Assembly (NCBI GenBank): GCA_003165235.1 | Contig: PLSV01000382.1 | Span: 42,214-83,890, forward strand | DNA length: 41,677 nucleotides | Direction of reading: 5' to 3' | Origin: Syntrophobacteraceae bacterium | GTDB taxonomy: Bacteria; Desulfobacterota; Syntrophobacteria; Syntrophobacterales; Syntrophobacteraceae | Shown: positions 41,275 through 41,677 of the stretch, in pieces | Layout: every line of letters begins with the position of its first letter | Position numbering within the stretch: position 1 is the stretch's first letter | Position numbers and translations under genes: made by a program | The notes under the pieces: model-generated | The model's input: the letters and a program-made list of their open reading frames with translations, nothing else | Told to the model about the DNA's origin: nothing | Databases searched by the model: none

Positions 41275-41658
41275 TTGTCCAGTAGACGATTCATAGCAAA
41301 AGAAATTGAAATCAACGCGCCCTGCGCTGTTGTTTGGAAAGTCGTAACGGATTTTCCCGGTTATGGCTCATGGAATCCTTGCATAAGGCGCATTGCCGGA
41401 GCGCTTATCATCGGTAAGCGTTTGAGGGTCCTTGCCCGCCTGCCCTCCGGGCTGCCGGTGCTGCTGTGGCCAAAAGTCCTGGGAGTCGAGGTCGAGCGGA
41501 ACATCAGGTGGCTGGGGAGCCTGATTCTACCAGGTCTGCTTGACGGAGAACACCTCTTCATCCTTGAACCTTTGGGAAAAACCAAAGTCCGTTTTGTTCA
41601 AAGAGAGGAGTACAGCGGGGTGCTCCTGCCCATCATGTGGAGTTGGCTGCGGGACTAG
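41275..41658 (+). CDS. SRPBCC-fold (polyketide cyclase/START-like) protein
   Basis: About 127 residues of a SRPBCC ligand-binding domain: 'KEIEINAPCAVVWKVVTDF', 'YGSWNPCIRRI', 'DGEHLFILEPLG', 'TKVRFVQREEYSGVLLPIMW'. Such domains bind hydrophobic small molecules. Start is uncertain: TTG 41275 has AGGAG at 9 nt; GTG 41254 overlaps the SDR frame. Homologous domains usually run 10-20 residues past 'WSWL'; here TAG follows quickly, and a different frame continues to the window edge, so the end may be frameshifted. Together with the SDR it resembles a fused SDR-SRPBCC protein that has been split. Confidence 0.65.
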   Translation: MSSRRFIAKEIEINAPCAVVWKVVTDFPGYGSWNPCIRRIAGALIIGKRLRVLARLPSGLPVLLWPKVLGVEVERNIRWLGSLILPGLLDGEHLFILEPLGKTKVRFVQREEYSGVLLPIMWSWLRD

Positions 41659-41677
41659 CCTGGATTTCCACGGAGGA

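Noticed and set aside
1..41677. CRISPR array, tRNA or rRNA genes, prophage
   Set aside because: No regularly spaced repeats, cloverleaf or rRNA-like sequence, integrase or phage structural genes were seen.

Overview
The window reads as a chromosomal segment from an anaerobic Gram-negative bacterium. It is most likely a member of the Desulfobacterota (Syntrophobacter/Desulfomonile-like sulfate reducers or syntrophs). This rests on a bacterial-type Wood-Ljungdahl CODH/ACS operon, a pyruvate phosphate dikinase and an exosortase-associated (XrtA/PEP-CTERM) exopolysaccharide locus in one stretch. The taxonomic placement is inference; no rRNA or tRNA gene is visible.

Left region (about 0-13.6 kb, all minus strand): an exopolysaccharide locus of the XrtA/PEP-CTERM type. 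Reading in the direction of transcription it runs: a degenerate secreted nuclease-fold protein, a Wza-type export lipoprotein, a GumC/Wzz-type chain-length determinant, an ExeA-like ATPase, and a CpsD-like kinase whose P-loop lacks the lysine. After a 1.2-kb repeat-filled gap come a sugar transferase carrying a GGDEF-like N-terminus, a Gfo/Idh/MocA dehydrogenase, a hexapeptide N-acetyltransferase and a DegT aminotransferase (together a WbpB/WbpD/WbpE-like trio for a 3-acetamido sugar), and two FemAB-like proteins. A PilZ c-di-GMP receptor lies just upstream of the whole set.

Middle region (13.6-25.5 kb): cell-surface and regulatory genes. A secreted multi-domain protein with bacterial repeats and PKD-like domains is preceded by a clear c-di-GMP-I (GEMM) riboswitch, a sigma-54-like promoter and a perfect inverted repeat that can hide its ribosome binding site. 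Then come a UDP-glucuronate 4-epimerase-like gene and a PEP-CTERM protein with a thioester-adhesin-like domain. They are followed by an orphan GAF/PAS histidine kinase, a CitE/HpcH-type lyase and pyruvate phosphate dikinase. C-di-GMP recurs as a theme: PilZ protein, GEMM riboswitch and GGDEF-like domain.

Right-centre (25.9-33.6 kb, minus strand): a compact carbonyl-branch Wood-Ljungdahl operon in the order acsD, cooS/acsA, acsB, acsC, acsE, ending in a strong rho-independent terminator. All A-cluster cysteines of AcsB are present at canonical spacing.

Right end (33.6-41.7 kb): repeat-rich intergenic DNA, an isoprenylcysteine-methyltransferase-like membrane protein, a macro-domain protein 4 nt upstream of a PEP-synthase-like phosphotransferase that lacks the PEP-binding barrel, a decayed flavodoxin-like gene, a soluble Cache-domain protein, and an SDR gene interrupted by one in-frame stop followed by an SRPBCC-domain gene.

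Several intergenic gaps share a dispersed, palindrome-rich non-coding repeat. Two same-orientation copies lie about 27.7 kb apart and a shorter inverted copy sits between them.
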